A DNA stretch of 64,000 nucleotides, taken from NCBI GenBank assembly GCA_028291055.1, contig JAQGIP010000099.1:1-64000 (forward strand). Reading direction: 5' to 3'. Below are positions 39,317 to 49,332 of the stretch, one piece after another (the first letter of the stretch is position 1; each line of letters begins with the position of its first letter). The notes below the pieces were generated by a model. It worked only from the letters and a program-made list of their open reading frames with translations, was not told the origin of the DNA and searched no databases. The position numbers and the translations under genes are program-made. The stretch is from Caulobacter sp. (GTDB lineage: Bacteria; Pseudomonadota; Alphaproteobacteria; Caulobacterales; Caulobacteraceae).

Positions 39317-39402
39317 CCCGCCCTGGGCGGTCTCCCACCCGTCCGGCCCTTCGGGCCGGCCACCTCCCGACTTCGCGGGAGGGAAAGGCGCCTCCGGCGC
39401 CT
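39317..39402 (-). repeat. REP-like element, right member of inverted pair
   Basis: reverse complement aggcgccggaggcgcctttccctcccgcgaagtcgggaggtgg...cgggtgggagaccgcccagggcgg aligns to 38714-38805. Confidence 0.75.
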
Positions 39403-40264
39403 ACTCCCCGTAGCTCTCGATCAGGTCGAAGACCCGCTGGCGGTCCAGGCCGTTGCTGGGCGCCTTGTCGAGCAGCTGTTCGGCTTCGAAGGACCGCGTG
39501 GTCGGCGCGCCGCGGGCCAGGGAGGCGGCGGTGGCGGCGGCGCGGACTTCCGGGTCGGTGAGTTCGCGATAGGTGTCGGGCACCGGCTGGGCCGGGCTGA
39601 CCACGCTGAACTGGCCGGTGACGCTTTCACCGGTGGCGTCCTTCACGGTCACCGTATAGCGGCCGGCGCCGAGGGCGGCCGACGGCAGGCGTATCTCGCC
39701 GGTGGCCGAGGTGGCGCTGACCGGCGCGGAACCGCCTTCGAGCACGGCGCTGTAGGGGCCGGTGCCGCCGAGCACGCGCACCAGCAACGAGTGGTTGCCG
39801 GCGGGCAGCTTCTGGGAGCCCTGGGCCAGGGTCGGCAGGGCGAAGCCCAAGGGATCATCCGGACCTTTGAGGCGCACGTCCCAGGGCAGGCGCTTCATGT
39901 CGGGCAGCACCTGGTCGTTGACCGCGCGATAGGCGTTGCCGGCCAGGCTGGGCGCGCCGCCCCGGGCGGCCACCTGATAGGAGCTGGTCACCTGGACCGA
40001 GCCGCGGCCGTCCAGCGACAGGGTCACCTTGGCCCCGCCCCCGGCGCGCACCACGTCGCCGGCGCAGACCACCTCCATCACGCGCGGCCTGGCCACCGCG
40101 CCGCCGTCGGCGCGCTTGATCGAGACCGAGGCCGGGTCTCCCTCGATGCGCGTCACCACGCCGGCCCCGGCGCAGGCGCTGGCCTGTCCCGCGAGGGCCA
40201 GGGTGGCGAAGGCGGCCCCGGCGGCAAGCGCCAGGCGGAAGGTGGTCGTCCTAGTCGTCGTCAT
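39401..40264 (-). CDS. secreted FecR-like domain protein
   Basis: Signal peptide LALAAGAAFATLALAGQASA; GAGVVTRIEGDPASVSIKRADGGAVARPRVMEVVCAGDVVRAGGGAKVTLSLDGRGSVQV; 14-nt overlap with upstream CHASE2 gene. Confidence 0.75.
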   Translation of the reverse strand: MTTTRTTTFRLALAAGAAFATLALAGQASACAGAGVVTRIEGDPASVSIKRADGGAVARPRVMEVVCAGDVVRAGGGAKVTLSLDGRGSVQVTSSYQVAARGGAPSLAGNAYRAVNDQVLPDMKRLPWDVRLKGPDDPLGFALPTLAQGSQKLPAGNHSLLVRVLGGTGPYSAVLEGGSAPVSATSATGEIRLPSAALGAGRYTVTVKDATGESVTGQFSVVSPAQPVPDTYRELTDPEVRAAATAASLARGAPTTRSFEAEQLLDKAPSNGLDRQRVFDLIESYGE

Positions 40265-41744
40265 CAGCGAACTCCTGCATGGCCCCGGTCGCCGCCGCCG
40301 CGAAGGCGGGCGCTGAAAGGTAGCCCCAGTATCCGTGCCCCATGGCGAAGATCAAAAGGCTGATCCCCAACCAGTGGGCGGCGAAAGCGAAAGCCCAGTT
40401 TAGCACCACTGGATTGAACGGCGTTAGCCGAACCTTGACCCAGAAAGAGGACTCTTTGTGGCGGTCCTTCAAACCGAGGTAGTGATCGCGGATGCGCCGC
40501 GTCACGGTGAAGCCTCCGGTGATCATCAGGCTGACCAGCAGAAGCGTCGAGATCTGCAGATACCAGGGCACCCGGCGCAGGCCGCCGTTGGACAGCTGAA
40601 GCCCCGTGGCCGCATTGGCCAGGATCACCGTTCCGTTCATTTCATTGAGCGGCGTCTGCTGGAAGTCGGAGGCCACGGTGTTGGTGCCGCCGACCAGGAC
40701 CAGCCGCCCGCAGAGCAGGGCGTGGCTGGCGTCCGGACCGGCCTGGGCCGCGGCGGCCACGTCGGCGGCGGACAGCCGGCGGAAGATGGCGTGGTCGGTA
40801 TCCTGGCCACAGGTCTTGAACCCCGGCCAGGTGGGCGGCAGTTCCGGCCAGACCCGGCCGTTCTCGCCCTTGCCCAGGCTGAGGTGGAAGTTGATCAGCT
40901 CGCCATGGGCGATGGGCGCCGGGTTGGGCTTGGCGCAGACGCCTTCCGCCGTGCTGAGCCACTTTCGCACCGGCGCGTCCTTGGGAATGCCGGTCTCGGC
41001 CGCCATGAAGCCGTAGGCCAGCAGGGCCGACGAATAGAGCACCTGGGGTCCCGAGGGGGTCTGCACGCATTCGTAGGGCAGGAATTCGCGCATGACGCCG
41101 TTCTGGTCGGCCATCACCTTGACCTGGCCCCAGAAGATCTTGCCGTGCTTGTCGGCGACCAGATCGTCGATGATCGTCGCCGGCAGGATCAGTTTGTTGC
41201 CGGTCCCGCCATAGACCACCTCCGGAAACGACTGCCGGGCCAGCACCAGGGGCGGGGCCGTGGGCGTCTGGTTCCAGGCCACCAGCACGCCCCGCAGCTT
41301 GGCGGCGGCCTCTTCGTCGCCGGGCGTCGGCGTGGCCACGTCCATGTCGACCAGCACCACCTTGGGCGCCTCGCCGGCCGGAGCGGTGCGGATATACTCC
41401 AGCACGTCGGCGACCATGGCGCGGGGCGTCGTGGCCGGCGGGGCGGTGGGGAAACCGCCCGGTTCGACCTTGGGCAGGGTGCCGGCCAGGGAATCGTCGT
41501 CGATGTCGATCAGCAGGGCCGGGTCGGCCATGCCGCCCTTCAGGTCCGCCCGCATCTTGAAGGCGGTTTCCATCATCTCGCGGTCGGGCTGGCCGAACAT
41601 GGTGGCGTCGACCTGCGGGATGCGCATCAGGCCGAGCACGGCCAGGCCCACCACCGAGGAGATGATGAAACGCCGCCAGGCCGAGCGCGAAACCCGCACG
41701 AAGATGCGGCGCAGACGGTTGATCCTTCCCGGCCGCTCGGTCAT
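40251..41744 (-). CDS. CHASE2 domain sensor protein without C-terminal output domain
   Basis: N-terminal TM; MRADLKGGMADPALLIDIDDDSLA, VVLVDMDVATPTPGDEEAAAKLRGVL; C-terminal TM helices then ends AFAAAATGAMQEFADDDD. Confidence 0.83.
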   Translation of the reverse strand: MTERPGRINRLRRIFVRVSRSAWRRFIISSVVGLAVLGLMRIPQVDATMFGQPDREMMETAFKMRADLKGGMADPALLIDIDDDSLAGTLPKVEPGGFPTAPPATTPRAMVADVLEYIRTAPAGEAPKVVLVDMDVATPTPGDEEAAAKLRGVLVAWNQTPTAPPLVLARQSFPEVVYGGTGNKLILPATIIDDLVADKHGKIFWGQVKVMADQNGVMREFLPYECVQTPSGPQVLYSSALLAYGFMAAETGIPKDAPVRKWLSTAEGVCAKPNPAPIAHGELINFHLSLGKGENGRVWPELPPTWPGFKTCGQDTDHAIFRRLSAADVAAAAQAGPDASHALLCGRLVLVGGTNTVASDFQQTPLNEMNGTVILANAATGLQLSNGGLRRVPWYLQISTLLLVSLMITGGFTVTRRIRDHYLGLKDRHKESSFWVKVRLTPFNPVVLNWAFAFAAHWLGISLLIFAMGHGYWGYLSAPAFAAAATGAMQEFADDDD

Positions 41745-41830
41745 GCATCCCCCTTGGACATCGCCAACTTATGGCGGCGGCGCGGGGGGCTTGGCAACCG
41801 GCGCTCGCCGAACCGGCGAATGGGGGAGAC

Positions 41831-43954
41831 TTGAAGTTGCGCAGGATCATTTGGGCGGCCGTGGCCGTGGTGGCGCTTGTTCTCCTGGGACTCGGGGGCG
41901 TCATCGCCGCCGACCGCCTGGGCCAGCCCGCCGCCCCCAGCAACGCCGCGCTGATCGCCAGGGGCAAGGCCTATGACGTGCGCATCCGCCGCGACGAATT
42001 CGGCGTGCCGCACGTGCTGGGCAGGACCGACGCCGACGCCGCCTTCGGCCTGGCCTTCGCCCATAGCGAGGACGACTTCGCCACCATCCAGGAGGTGGTG
42101 CTGGCCACGCGCGGGACCCTGGCCGCCAGCAATGGCCCCAAGGGCGCGGTCACCGACTATCTGGTTCGCCTGCTGAACGTCTGGCCCACGGTCGATGCCG
42201 GCTACGGCAAGCTGCCCGCCGAGCTGCGCAAGGTGCTGGAGGCCTATGCCGACGGGGTCAACGACTACGCCGCCCTGCATCCGGGCGTGGTCAAGGCCGG
42301 ACTGCTGCCGCTGACCGGCAAGGACGTGGCCGCGGGCTTCGTCTTCAAAACCCCCTTCTTCTACGGCATGGACGAGGACCTGAAGCGCCTCACCGCACCG
42401 CAACCCGCCAAGCCCCCGCTGCCGGTCGGCTCCAACGGCGTGGCGGTCGCGCCGTCGCGCTCGGCGGACGGCGCCACCCGGCTGCTGGTCAATTCCCACC
42501 AGCCCTATACGGGCGCGGTGGCCTGGTATGAGGCGGTGGTGGAGAGCGGCGAGGGCTGGCATGTGGCCGGCGGCTTCTTCCCCGGCTCGCCCTTCATGCT
42601 GCATGGCCACAACGCCCACCTGGGCTGGGCCAATACGGTCAACCACCCGGACCTGGTCGACATCTACCGACTGACGATCAACCCGAAGAACGACAACCAG
42701 TATCTGCTCGATGGCCAATGGCGGGACTTCGAAAAGTCCGACGCGGCCATCCGGGTGAAGCTGTTCGGCCCGCTGATCTGGACCTTCCACAAGCCGGTGC
42801 TGCGATCCGTGCACGGGCCGGTGATGAAGACCGACCACGGGACCTTCGCCATCCGCTATGCGGGCATGGGCGAATACCGCCAGCCGCTGCAGTACTGGCG
42901 CCTCGACAAGGCCCAAAGCATGGCCGAGTGGCGCGCGGCCATGGCCCTGAATGCCCTGCCCTCCATCAACTACATCTTCGCCGACGAGAAGGGCGACATC
43001 GGCTACGTCTACAACGGCCAGTTCCCCAACCGGCCTTCAGGCAAGGGCGTCGATTGGATGGGGTATCTTCCGGGCGACCGCTCCGACTTGATCTGGAACG
43101 GCTACCTGCCCTTCGAGCGGGTCCCGCAGATCTGGAATCCGAAGTCCGGCTACGTCTTCAACTCCAACAACACGCCCTATCAGGCCACGGGCCCAGGCGA
43201 TGCGCTGAAGCCGGCGGACTTCGCGGCCGAGATGGGGTTACAGACGGACATGACCAACCGGGCCTATCGGGCCCAGGAAACCTTCGGGTCCGACCCCAGG
43301 ATCACCGAGGCCGCCTTCCGCGCCTACAAGTTCGACATCACCTATTCGGACCGCTCCGACGTGGTGAAGCTGATCGACAGCCTCGCCGCCACCGACCCCA
43401 AGGGAGACGCCGACCTGGCCAAGGCGCTCGGCATCCTCAAGGGCTGGGACCACCGCACGGACCGGGCCAACCGCGCCACGGCCCTGGTCCTGCTGACCGT
43501 CGTGCCGGTGCTGACCGCCCGGGCCGAACACAGGCCGGAGCCGGCGCCCCTCGATGCCCTGCGCGCGGCCATGAAGACCCTGACCACCCACTTCGGCCGC
43601 CTCGACCCGGAGTGGGGGCAACTCAACCGCATCCGGCGCGGAGCCGTGGACTTGGCCATCGACGGCGGGCCCGACACCTATCGCGCGGTCTACGGCGAAC
43701 CTCAGAAGGACGGCACGCTGAGCGCCAAGGCCGGCGACACCTTCATCATGTTCGTCAGCTGGGATAAGGCCGGCCTGCTCCACTCCGAAAGCATCCACCA
43801 GTTCGGCTCGGCGACGCTGGATACGCTGTCGCCCCACTACGCCGACCAGACGCCGATGTTCGTGGCCATGAAGACCAAGCCGGTGTGGTTCACGGAGGCC
43901 CAGTTGGCGGGGCATGTGAAGGAGGACTATCGTCCGGGCGATGTGAGGAGATAG
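41831..43954 (+). CDS. penicillin acylase family protein (Ntn hydrolase)
   Basis: RDEFGVPHVLGRTDADAAFGLAFAHSEDDFATIQEVVL; GSNGVAVAPSRSADGATRLLVNSHQPYTGAVAWYEA; probable TTG start at 41831. Confidence 0.92.
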   Translation: MKLRRIIWAAVAVVALVLLGLGGVIAADRLGQPAAPSNAALIARGKAYDVRIRRDEFGVPHVLGRTDADAAFGLAFAHSEDDFATIQEVVLATRGTLAASNGPKGAVTDYLVRLLNVWPTVDAGYGKLPAELRKVLEAYADGVNDYAALHPGVVKAGLLPLTGKDVAAGFVFKTPFFYGMDEDLKRLTAPQPAKPPLPVGSNGVAVAPSRSADGATRLLVNSHQPYTGAVAWYEAVVESGEGWHVAGGFFPGSPFMLHGHNAHLGWANTVNHPDLVDIYRLTINPKNDNQYLLDGQWRDFEKSDAAIRVKLFGPLIWTFHKPVLRSVHGPVMKTDHGTFAIRYAGMGEYRQPLQYWRLDKAQSMAEWRAAMALNALPSINYIFADEKGDIGYVYNGQFPNRPSGKGVDWMGYLPGDRSDLIWNGYLPFERVPQIWNPKSGYVFNSNNTPYQATGPGDALKPADFAAEMGLQTDMTNRAYRAQETFGSDPRITEAAFRAYKFDITYSDRSDVVKLIDSLAATDPKGDADLAKALGILKGWDHRTDRANRATALVLLTVVPVLTARAEHRPEPAPLDALRAAMKTLTTHFGRLDPEWGQLNRIRRGAVDLAIDGGPDTYRAVYGEPQKDGTLSAKAGDTFIMFVSWDKAGLLHSESIHQFGSATLDTLSPHYADQTPMFVAMKTKPVWFTEAQLAGHVKEDYRPGDVRR

Positions 43955-43959
43955 GGGCG

Positions 43960-44358
43960 GTGTTTGGCCTGAGACGCAAAGCACGACCGATCCAGATCAG
44001 GCTCTGGCAGCTCACCTCCATCGCGCGGGGCGGTGGCGACCTCCTATCTCGTATCGCCGAGAGCCGGGAAGATTGGCGCAAGTATGTGGAACTGATGCGC
44101 GACTACAGCGGGCTGGTCGCACGACAGGATCGGGCGTCGCTCGATACCATCGTCGATATCGACTTCGCCGAGGCGGTCCTTGGGCAGGTCGATCAACACC
44201 TCTTCCTCAGCCCCGACCGCTGGTTGCGCTCGCACCACGCCGGCCATCGCGACGAGACGCTATCGATGCTCGAGGCCTTCCGCCGCTACGGCGGCGAGGT
44301 CGTGGAAGACGCGCTGGAATACGGTTCGGTACGGGTTCCGAAAGGTCGTGGCGGCTAG
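43960..44358 (+). CDS. hypothetical protein
   Basis: GTG start at 43960; MFGLRRKARPIQIRLWQLTSIARGGGDLLSRIAESREDWRKYVELMRDYSGLV..., directly after acylase. Confidence 0.5.
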   Translation: MFGLRRKARPIQIRLWQLTSIARGGGDLLSRIAESREDWRKYVELMRDYSGLVARQDRASLDTIVDIDFAEAVLGQVDQHLFLSPDRWLRSHHAGHRDETLSMLEAFRRYGGEVVEDALEYGSVRVPKGRGG

Positions 44359-44360
44359 CC

Positions 44361-44426
44361 TCACTGCACCAAATGACCCGTCCAGGCCTCCCGCAGCACC
44401 TTCTTGTCAATCTTGCCCGCCGCCAC
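44361..44426 (-). pseudogene. 3' remnant of a duplicated AMP-dependent ligase gene
   Basis: Minus strand encodes [21 protein letters not shown], near-identical to [21 protein letters not shown] of the intact ligase ending at 44780. Confidence 0.85.
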
Positions 44427-44779
44427 TCGGCGTTGGAATGGGCATTTCCAGCCGTGCCAGGGGGGAGGGACCCCTTAAGGGGCCCGCTCCCCTCTCCGGC
44501 GCAACGGTCTGCCGTGACGTTAGTTTTGCCTTAGAGGCCTGTGACGGCACCTGGCGCAGATCACCAATCCAGCCATTCAAGCTATTGTATTTTAATATAT
44601 ATCTCGCTCTATCGAGGATAGGGCGCCGTCACGGCGAGGCGTTGCATAGCATCACGCGTGGCGTTCAACCGCCCCGGCTCAGACTGAAAACTAACGCCTC
44701 CGTGACGTACGCGAGGACGCCTCGACGCGACCCGAAAGTTTCCGCTCAGGCGCCAATCATTACCTCCCGGCGCCCCCCA

Positions 44780-46402
44780 TCACCCCATCAGATGGCCCTT
44801 CCATGCCTCGCGCAGCACCTTCTTGTCGATCTTGCCCGTCGCGGTCAGGGGCACCGCCGCGAACACCACGTCGTCGGGCGTCCACCATTTGACGATGCGC
44901 GGGGCCAGGTATTCGAGCACCGCTTCCTTGGTCACAGCCTCGCCCTCATGGGCCTCGATGACCAGAAGGGGGCGTTCTTCCCACTTGGGGTGGGGCACGC
45001 CGACCACGGCGGCGACCTTCACGCCGGGGCAGCCGACCGCGACATTCTCCAGGTCGATGGAGCTGATCCATTCGCCGCCGGACTTGATGACGTCCTTCTT
45101 GCGGTCGGTGATGCGCATGAAGCCGTATTGGTCGAGGGTGGAGATGTCGCCGGTGTCGAACCAGCCGTCGGCGTCGACGCAATCCTGATCCTGGCGGAAG
45201 TAGCGCTTCAGCACCCAGGGGCCGCGCACCATCAGGGCGCCGGAGGTTTCGCCGTCGAAGGGGGCGTCCTCGCCGGTCTCCTCATCCACAACCTTCAGCT
45301 CGATGCCGAATTGCAGCCGGCCCTGGCGGGTCCAGATGGCCTCGTCCATGGCCGCCTCGCCCAGTTCGGCAAGCGCCGGCGTGGGGGTGGCGACCACGCC
45401 CAGGGGGCAGGTCTCGGTCATGCCCCAGATCTGCAGCACCTGAACGCCGTATTCCCGCTTGAAGGTCTGCGCCATCGCGCGCGGTACGGCGGAGCCGCCG
45501 ATCACCACGCGCTTGAGCACGCCCGGCGTCTGGTCGTGCTGCTCCAGCCAGGCCAGGTACATGGTCCAGATGGTCGGCACGCCGCCGGTGAAGGTGACCC
45601 CCTCGCCCACGATCAATTCCTGGAGACTGGCGCCGTCCATCTTGTCGCAAGGCAGCACCAGCTTGGTCCCGCAGAGCAGGGCCACGAAGGGCAGGCCCCA
45701 GGCGGTGGCGTGATAGAGGGACGAGCACGGCATCACCACGTCGAAGGCGGTGAAGCCGAAGGCGCTGTTGAGGCCCGCCGCATAGGCGTGCAACACCACC
45801 GCGCGGTGCGAATAGAGCACGCCCTTGGGGTCGCCCGTGGTGCCCGAGGTGTAGCAGAGGAAGGCGCCGCCGTTCTCGTCGAGCCGGGGCCAGGCGATGG
45901 CGTCCGGCTGAGCGGCGATCAGGGTCTCATAGCAGAGGGCGCCGACCGCGCCGGCTTCATGGCGCTCTTCGTCGGCCAGCATCACATAGGTGTTGATGGT
46001 GGTCAGCTGCCCCGCGATCCGCTCCACCAGGGGCAGGAAGGTCTTGTCGAACAGCAGCACTTCGCTTTCGGCATGGTTGATCGTGTAGACGATCTGCTCG
46101 TCGAACAGCCGCGGGTTGGCCGTGTGCAGCACCGCGCCCATGCCGGGCACGGCGTAGAAGAGCTCCAGGTGACGCTGGGTATTCCAGGCCAGGGACGTCA
46201 CCCGGTCGCCGGAGGCCACGCCCAGCGCCGCCAGCGCATGGGCCGCCTGGGCCGAGCGGCGCGCGAGGCCGGCGTAGTCGTAGCGCCACAGGGGCTCGTC
46301 CACCGCGCGCGACACGATCTCGCGCCCGCCATGGGCGGTGGCGGCGAAGGTGAGGATGCCGCTGATCAGAAGGGGCGCGTCCTGCATCAGGCCCGGGATC
46401 AT
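44780..46402 (-). CDS. long-chain acyl-CoA synthetase (AMP-dependent ligase)
   Basis: [88 protein letters not shown]. Confidence 0.95.
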   Translation of the reverse strand: MIPGLMQDAPLLISGILTFAATAHGGREIVSRAVDEPLWRYDYAGLARRSAQAAHALAALGVASGDRVTSLAWNTQRHLELFYAVPGMGAVLHTANPRLFDEQIVYTINHAESEVLLFDKTFLPLVERIAGQLTTINTYVMLADEERHEAGAVGALCYETLIAAQPDAIAWPRLDENGGAFLCYTSGTTGDPKGVLYSHRAVVLHAYAAGLNSAFGFTAFDVVMPCSSLYHATAWGLPFVALLCGTKLVLPCDKMDGASLQELIVGEGVTFTGGVPTIWTMYLAWLEQHDQTPGVLKRVVIGGSAVPRAMAQTFKREYGVQVLQIWGMTETCPLGVVATPTPALAELGEAAMDEAIWTRQGRLQFGIELKVVDEETGEDAPFDGETSGALMVRGPWVLKRYFRQDQDCVDADGWFDTGDISTLDQYGFMRITDRKKDVIKSGGEWISSIDLENVAVGCPGVKVAAVVGVPHPKWEERPLLVIEAHEGEAVTKEAVLEYLAPRIVKWWTPDDVVFAAVPLTATGKIDKKVLREAWKGHLMG

Positions 46403-46512
46403 GGAGGTCTCCTCGCCGCGTTCTTGTTTGTTGCTAGCGGTGTGACGTCAGCGCGCGCGCGCTGTCAACGCCGCCGGCTGGTCGATTGTCCGGCCGGCGC
46501 TATGCTTGCCCC

Positions 46513-47673
46513 ATGAAGCGTCACCGCATCGCCGTCATCGGGCTGGGTCAGCGCATCGCCCATGTGCTGTGCGCCATGGCCGACGTGGGCTGGGATTATG
46601 AGGTGGCGGGGCATGTGGACCCCGCGCCCGTGGGCCTGCCGATCCTGGCCGAACGGGGCATCGCGCCGGGCCGCGCCTATGCCGACCCTAAGGCTCTGCT
46701 GGCCGACGGGCCGTTCGACCTGGTGATGATCGGCTCGCCCAACCATCTGCACCTGGAGCATCTGCTGGCCGCCTTCGAGGCCGGCTATCCGATCTTCGCG
46801 GAAAAGCCGATCGTGCGGACCGCCGAGGAGACCTTTACCCTCGCCCGCCGGCTGGCCGACAAGGCCACGCCGCCGCTGTTCATCGGCCTGGTCATGCGCT
46901 CCATGCCCATCGTGCGCGAGACCATCGCGCGGGTGGACGGCGGCCAGCTGGGCGAGCTGATCTCCATCGACGCCACCGAGCACCTGCACCCGGAGCATGG
47001 CGGCTATCTGGCGCGCAACTGGCGGCGCAAACAGGCGTGGGGCGGCTCCTACCTGCTCGACAAGGTCTGCCACGACTTCGATATCTTCGGGCGGCTGGCC
47101 GGGTCGCGGGCCGCGAAGGTGGCCAGTTTCGGCGGGCGGCGGATCTTCACGCCGCAGCGCGACGGCAAGCTCACCGCCTATGACGACGGCGAGGCGGCCT
47201 ATGCGTTACGGGACGCCGGCTGGCAGGGCGCCAACGACGCCTTCCACTCCGACATGGACGTCACCGACCATCAGATCGCCATGGTCGAATACGCCAACCA
47301 GGTGCGGCTATCCTTCCACGCCAACAGCCACGTCGCCCTGCAGGAACGGCGCTGGTACCTGGCCGGGACCGACGGCACGCTGATCGCCGACCTGGTCAGG
47401 AACAGGCTGCTGTTTCGGGGGACCATGGCCAAGGGCCGGCCCGAACGGATGGATTTCGTCACCCGCACAGACGACAACCATAACGGCGCCGACCAGGCGA
47501 TGGCGGCGGACCTGAAGGCCTCGCTGGAAGCGGGCGCGGCCTTCCCCGTGACGCCGGGCGATTCCATGGAGGCGGGGCTCACCGTCATGGCCATCGACCG
47601 GGCCATGGACGAGGGCGCGGTGGTCGACTGCGCGCCGATGTGGGCGGCCTATGACGCGGCCACGACGGGTTAG
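46513..47673 (+). CDS. Gfo/Idh/MocA family oxidoreductase
   Basis: HRIAVIGLGQRIAHVLCAMADVGWDYEVAGHVDP; IFAEKPIVRTAEETFTLARRL. Confidence 0.9.
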   Translation: MKRHRIAVIGLGQRIAHVLCAMADVGWDYEVAGHVDPAPVGLPILAERGIAPGRAYADPKALLADGPFDLVMIGSPNHLHLEHLLAAFEAGYPIFAEKPIVRTAEETFTLARRLADKATPPLFIGLVMRSMPIVRETIARVDGGQLGELISIDATEHLHPEHGGYLARNWRRKQAWGGSYLLDKVCHDFDIFGRLAGSRAAKVASFGGRRIFTPQRDGKLTAYDDGEAAYALRDAGWQGANDAFHSDMDVTDHQIAMVEYANQVRLSFHANSHVALQERRWYLAGTDGTLIADLVRNRLLFRGTMAKGRPERMDFVTRTDDNHNGADQAMAADLKASLEAGAAFPVTPGDSMEAGLTVMAIDRAMDEGAVVDCAPMWAAYDAATTG

Positions 47674-47767
47674 ACGCCGGGCGCGATCACCCTCCATCTC
47701 GAACACCCGCATCCTCGCCTATGCTCCGAGGGGTGCGCACATCTCCGAGCGGTCGGTTTCCCCTACA

Positions 47768-47911
47768 CTCCGCTCATCCCGGCGAAGGCCGGGACCCATA
47801 GGGCGTGTCAGAATTGGCCCATCGGGCGCAGGCGGGCGCGGACCGCTCACGGCCTCCTAGACCTTTCCGGAAAGGCAGTATGGATCCCGGCCTTCGCCGG
47901 GATGAGCGGAG
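47768..47911. repeat. REPIN-like inverted REP doublet, copy 3
   Basis: CTCCGCTCATCCCGGCGAAGGCCGGGACCCATAGGG ... TATGGATCCCGGCCTTCGCCGGGATGAGCGGAG. Confidence 0.92.
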
Positions 47912-48173
47912 GTTTTTAGGATGCCCACAGCTCCTAGCGCCTCGGGCGGGGATGGGCGGAATGTTTGCGGTGGACTGGCCTGGTGAGCACGGGCCCAGAC
48001 GCCGGGCGCCCAGCGAACGGGCGGCCTTTGCCGCAACGCACATAAAATCCGCCCAGGCAGGAACTCCAACCCGCCGCCGCTGTTGTCGGCCGGCAGACCG
48101 CTTGACCGGACCTGCGCGCGGGGGCGCTTCCGCGCGGCCAACAGTACGGCTGCGCCCAGTAAGAGTAGCGCCC

Positions 48174-49292
48174 TTGAACCCTCCGCGGACGGCGTCCCCG
48201 CGAAGCCAGATCATCGATGGCTTCCGCGGCCTGGCCATACTGGCCGTGCTTTGCTTCCACTACCTCTATCGATGGGCGCCGCCCCGCAACGCGAGCGACG
48301 CCTACGGCTATGACGCCGTCCACCTCTGGCCGGCCTTCGGCTGGAGCGGGGTGCAGCTGTTCTTCATCATCTCCGGCCTGGTCATCTCCATGACCCTGCT
48401 GAGCGCGCGTGACGCCCTGGAGTTCGGGGTGCGCCGCTTCGCGCGCCTCTATCCGGCCTTCGTGGTGGCCGCCGCCGTGATCACCCTGGTGCTGGCGATC
48501 CACGATCCTCTGGGCCTGAAGGTCGGGCTGCGCGACTACCTGCTGACGCTGACCCTGCTCAGCAACAACATCGGCCACTGGAACCTCGTCGACGGCGCCT
48601 TCTGGAGCCTGACGGTGGAGGTGCGGTTCTACGCTTATGCCGCCCTCTTCCACGCGCTGCTGGGCGCGCGCTTCTGGTGGGGACTGGTGGCGCTTGCTGC
48701 GGTGGGCGCCATGGCCCGGCTGGTTCATCCGGCCGCCGCCAACCTGCTGTTCATCGCCGACTGGACGGCGCCCTTCCTGCTGGGCGTGGGGATATGGTTC
48801 GCGGTCTTCCGGCGTGAGGCCTGGCCCGCCGTCGTCTGCGCCGTCGCGGGCCTGGGCGCCTACGGGCTGCATGTGCCCCATGCCGGCGAGCCGGGAGGGG
48901 CGGCCCTGATCGCCTCGGGCTTCGTGCTCGGCGGCGGCGGCCTGATGGCGCTGCTGCTATGGAAGGCGCCCATGCTGCCGCTCGGGCCTCTGGCCTGGCT
49001 GGGACGGATTTCCTACTCCCTCTACCTCTATCACCAGAAGCTGGGGGTTACCGTCATCCACGACCTCAAGCGCCTGGGGGCGCCCGACCTGGCGGCCTTC
49101 CTCGGCGCAACCGGCGTGGCCGTCGGTCTCGGCTGGCTGAGCTTCCATCTGATCGAGGGGCCGACCCAGGCGGCCATACTGTGGCTCTACGGCAGACTGC
49201 GGCGCGAGCGGCGGATACCCGCCGCGCCCCTGCCACTCCTCCCGCTGCCCGTTCCTATCGCCTGGAGAGACTCGGCCAACGACCCGCGCTAG
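48174..49292 (+). CDS. acyltransferase 3 family (OafA/YrhL-like) membrane protein
   Basis: IIDGFRGLAILAVLCFHYLYRW; WPAFGWSGVQLFFIISGLVISMTLL; WNLVDGAFWSLTVEVRFYAYAALF; start uncertain. Confidence 0.9.
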   Translation: MNPPRTASPRSQIIDGFRGLAILAVLCFHYLYRWAPPRNASDAYGYDAVHLWPAFGWSGVQLFFIISGLVISMTLLSARDALEFGVRRFARLYPAFVVAAAVITLVLAIHDPLGLKVGLRDYLLTLTLLSNNIGHWNLVDGAFWSLTVEVRFYAYAALFHALLGARFWWGLVALAAVGAMARLVHPAAANLLFIADWTAPFLLGVGIWFAVFRREAWPAVVCAVAGLGAYGLHVPHAGEPGGAALIASGFVLGGGGLMALLLWKAPMLPLGPLAWLGRISYSLYLYHQKLGVTVIHDLKRLGAPDLAAFLGATGVAVGLGWLSFHLIEGPTQAAILWLYGRLRRERRIPAAPLPLLPLPVPIAWRDSANDPR

Positions 49293-49332
49293 GGTGGCCC
49301 CAACAAACGTTTGAATCGCCAGGGAGCAAGCC

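Noticed and set aside
44180-46516. 778-aa plus-strand ORF
   Set aside because: Mostly antisense of the acyl-CoA ligase and crosses the scar region
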